Position numbers and translations under genes: made by a program. This document shows, in pieces, positions 62,553-64,000 of a stretch of DNA of 64,000 nt (the stretch's first letter is position 1; each line of letters opens with the position of its first letter). The notes beneath the pieces are model-generated. The model saw only the letters and a program-made list of their open reading frames with translations. It was not told the DNA's origin and did not search any database. The stretch is from an uncultured Alphaproteobacteria bacterium (GTDB lineage: Bacteria; Pseudomonadota; Alphaproteobacteria; Rhodobacterales; Rhodobacteraceae): the NCBI GenBank assembly GCA_902570265.1, contig CACFXF010000005.1:1-64000 (forward strand). Reading direction: 5' to 3'.

Positions 62553-62723
62553 TTTTTTAAACAGAAATTCTGCAAACAATTTTACAGAATCTTATCAATA
62601 AAGTTTTCTAAGATAAAACGAATTTCTCATTAAACTTGTGTTTATAAAAGAATTTTAAGTTTTAAGAATTATCATCATTTCTAGAGAAAAACGAATATCT
62701 AAATTAATATATTATTAAATATT

Positions 62724-63908
62724 TTGGAAATAATAGCATTTTTAAAGGTTGTAAATGATAATAAAAAAAACTATGGAGCTTCACATGACCCATTTGTTGT
62801 TAGTTCAAAACGTATTGAATTGAGTCCATATCTTAATAAATACTATAATAAAAATATTGTTCTCGGTATTTCTGCAAAGAGATTTTATCCATTATCCACC
62901 GAAGTAGATCCAACTGCTTCATATTGGAATCTAAAAAAAAATGTGATGCTTTATGACGTCCCTGAAAAACCACTAGAAATAAGTGGGCCTGACTCATTAA
63001 TATTATTAGAAAATATATTCACTAGAAATATTTATGATCTTAAAATAAATAGAGCCAGATATGTAATTTCCTGTAATCATGACGGTGGAGTTATGATGGA
63101 TGGAGTTCTGATTAGATTAACCACTAAAAAATTCTGGTATATTCATGCTGATGGTGATTTTGAAACATGGTTATTAGCTCATTCTAAGGGCTTAAGAGTA
63201 AAAATTAAGGATCCAAAATCTTGGGTAGTACAAATACAGGGTCCAAAAGCACTTAAAGTTTTGAAAGAATGTGTTCCAGAAATAAACATTAAAAATTTTA
63301 AATATTTTAACTGTCAGATACTAAATTTTAATGGCCAAAAGTTTTTAGTATCTAGAACAGGCTGGACTGGCGAACTTGGCTTTGAGGTTTACAGTAATGG
63401 TCCTAAAGATGATCATCTTGGTTTATGGGATTATATCATGAAAAAGGGGGAAGCTTATAAAATAAAAACAGCAGGATTAGATTCAATGGGAATTAGAAGA
63501 ATAGAAGCTGGTATTTTAGATTATGGTACAGATATGGATCGATTTAATAATCCATTTGAAGTTGGACTAGGTGCATATATTGATCTAACTAAGGATTATT
63601 TTATTGGTAAAGACAGTCTTCTTAAATCAAGTAAAAAAACAAAACTTTTCGGTATAACATCAGAAAATTTTATTCCTTTTGGTGGTTCAGAAATATATTA
63701 TAAAAATCAAATGGTTGGTAGAACAACTGTAGGAGCTTTTTCACCATATCTTAATAAAGGTATTGGCTACGTATTGTTTAACCATAATAGCAATTGGGTA
63801 GAAAAGACCTTATCGATAAAAGGGAAAGAAAATAATTTTTATGATTGTAAAATTGTAAACTTACCTTTTTATGACGAATTAAAAAAATTACCAAGGGGAA
63901 TAAATTAA
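62724..63908 (+). CDS. GcvT-like aminomethyltransferase/demethylase family protein
   Basis: The 394-residue protein has the folate-dependent GcvT fold: YPLSTEVDPTASYWNL and VMLYDVPEKP near the N-terminus, ISCNHDGGVMMDGVL, VSRTGWTGELGFEVY and RRIEAGILDYGTDMD. Relatives include aminomethyltransferases, methyl-aryl-ether demethylases and DMSP demethylase-like proteins that pass methyl or formaldehyde units to tetrahydrofolate. The substrate cannot be named. The only in-frame start near the front is a TTG; an ATG at 62755 with AAAGG upstream is one frame off, separated by a run of eight A. It is preceded by a 171-base AT-rich spacer in which I see nothing firm. Confidence 0.8.
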   Translation: MEIIAFLKVVNDNKKNYGASHDPFVVSSKRIELSPYLNKYYNKNIVLGISAKRFYPLSTEVDPTASYWNLKKNVMLYDVPEKPLEISGPDSLILLENIFTRNIYDLKINRARYVISCNHDGGVMMDGVLIRLTTKKFWYIHADGDFETWLLAHSKGLRVKIKDPKSWVVQIQGPKALKVLKECVPEINIKNFKYFNCQILNFNGQKFLVSRTGWTGELGFEVYSNGPKDDHLGLWDYIMKKGEAYKIKTAGLDSMGIRRIEAGILDYGTDMDRFNNPFEVGLGAYIDLTKDYFIGKDSLLKSSKKTKLFGITSENFIPFGGSEIYYKNQMVGRTTVGAFSPYLNKGIGYVLFNHNSNWVEKTLSIKGKENNFYDCKIVNLPFYDELKKLPRGIN

Positions 63909-64000
63909 AAAAACTTAAGAAGTGCATAATGAATTATAAGATATTTGGGTTCTATGGAATATTAATTTTTAGAGCTTTAAAAAATAAGCATTAAGTGTTA

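Noticed and set aside
1..64000. tRNA, rRNA, tmRNA, CRISPR arrays and complete insertion sequences
   Set aside because: None could be recognised by reading; only the SRP RNA and recombinase fragments were found. A covariance-model scan could still reveal something missed.

Overview
The window is AT-rich (roughly 30% G+C by eye), densely coded and made almost entirely of bacterial chromosomal genes. Its gene families and local orders are those of an alphaproteobacterium: recR-ybaB-dnaX next to a short SRP RNA, membrane-anchored cytochrome c next to pheA, dnaG-rpoD, nrdR-ribD-ribE-ribBA-ribH-nusB, a short kinase-only HprK next to rapZ and ptsH, and etfB-etfA-hbd behind a PduO-type adenosyltransferase. 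Low G+C, short spacers and many transporter and amine-utilisation genes suggest a streamlined marine lineage (SAR116- or AEGEAN-169-like), but the exact clade cannot be fixed from this sequence alone. No rRNA, tRNA, CRISPR array or intact mobile element was seen.

Region by region: 1-2.5 kb is a worn integration spot with three remnants of the C-terminus of a tyrosine recombinase around a small membrane-anchored protein, an ankyrin protein and a TauD-type dioxygenase. 2.7-6.8 kb holds an SDR enzyme, a PPK2 polyphosphate kinase, an unknown protein, Dps, a DUF1289 protein and GAPDH. 6.8-21.6 kb is a large amine/polyamine block: speB-like ureohydrolase, two glutamine-synthetase-like (gamma-glutamyl-amine synthetase) genes, a PuuB-like oxidase, an aminotransferase, a Pot-type ABC importer, a Rieske oxygenase in the importer operon, an amine oxidase and an acyl-CoA ligase. 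21.7-27.4 kb is housekeeping (DUF6280-like, recR, ybaB, dnaX, SRP RNA, nudC, pheA, cytochrome c).

27.5-36.8 kb contains a yejABEF peptide importer and a fused 5-oxoprolinase/hydantoinase. A multiply broken djlA-like J-protein pseudogene follows, then an M3 peptidase, rpoH and rluD. From 41.4 kb the + strand carries a small membrane protein gene, dnaG, rpoD, nrdR, the riboflavin operon and nusB. parC, an SDR, a HIG1-domain protein, a cobalamin adenosyltransferase, etfBA and hbd come next. 57-60 kb is a reduced PTS-like regulatory module (ptsH, rapZ, hprK) divergent from a compact PEP carboxykinase. The end carries a DUF429 protein, a probable methylsuccinyl-CoA dehydrogenase and a GcvT-like protein.

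Taken together, the cell seems able to import polyamines and peptides, route amine nitrogen and carbon through gamma-glutamyl and transamination steps, and feed acyl-CoA oxidation with electrons passed to ETF. The most unusual points are ptsH, whose only sensible start codon is ATT; a 397-residue PEP carboxykinase lacking normal terminal regions but keeping its catalytic residues; the decayed djlA whose HPD motif has become HTD; the recombinase remnants with a dioxygenase gene lodged between two of them; and rluD and its divergent neighbour sharing one CCATGG start site.
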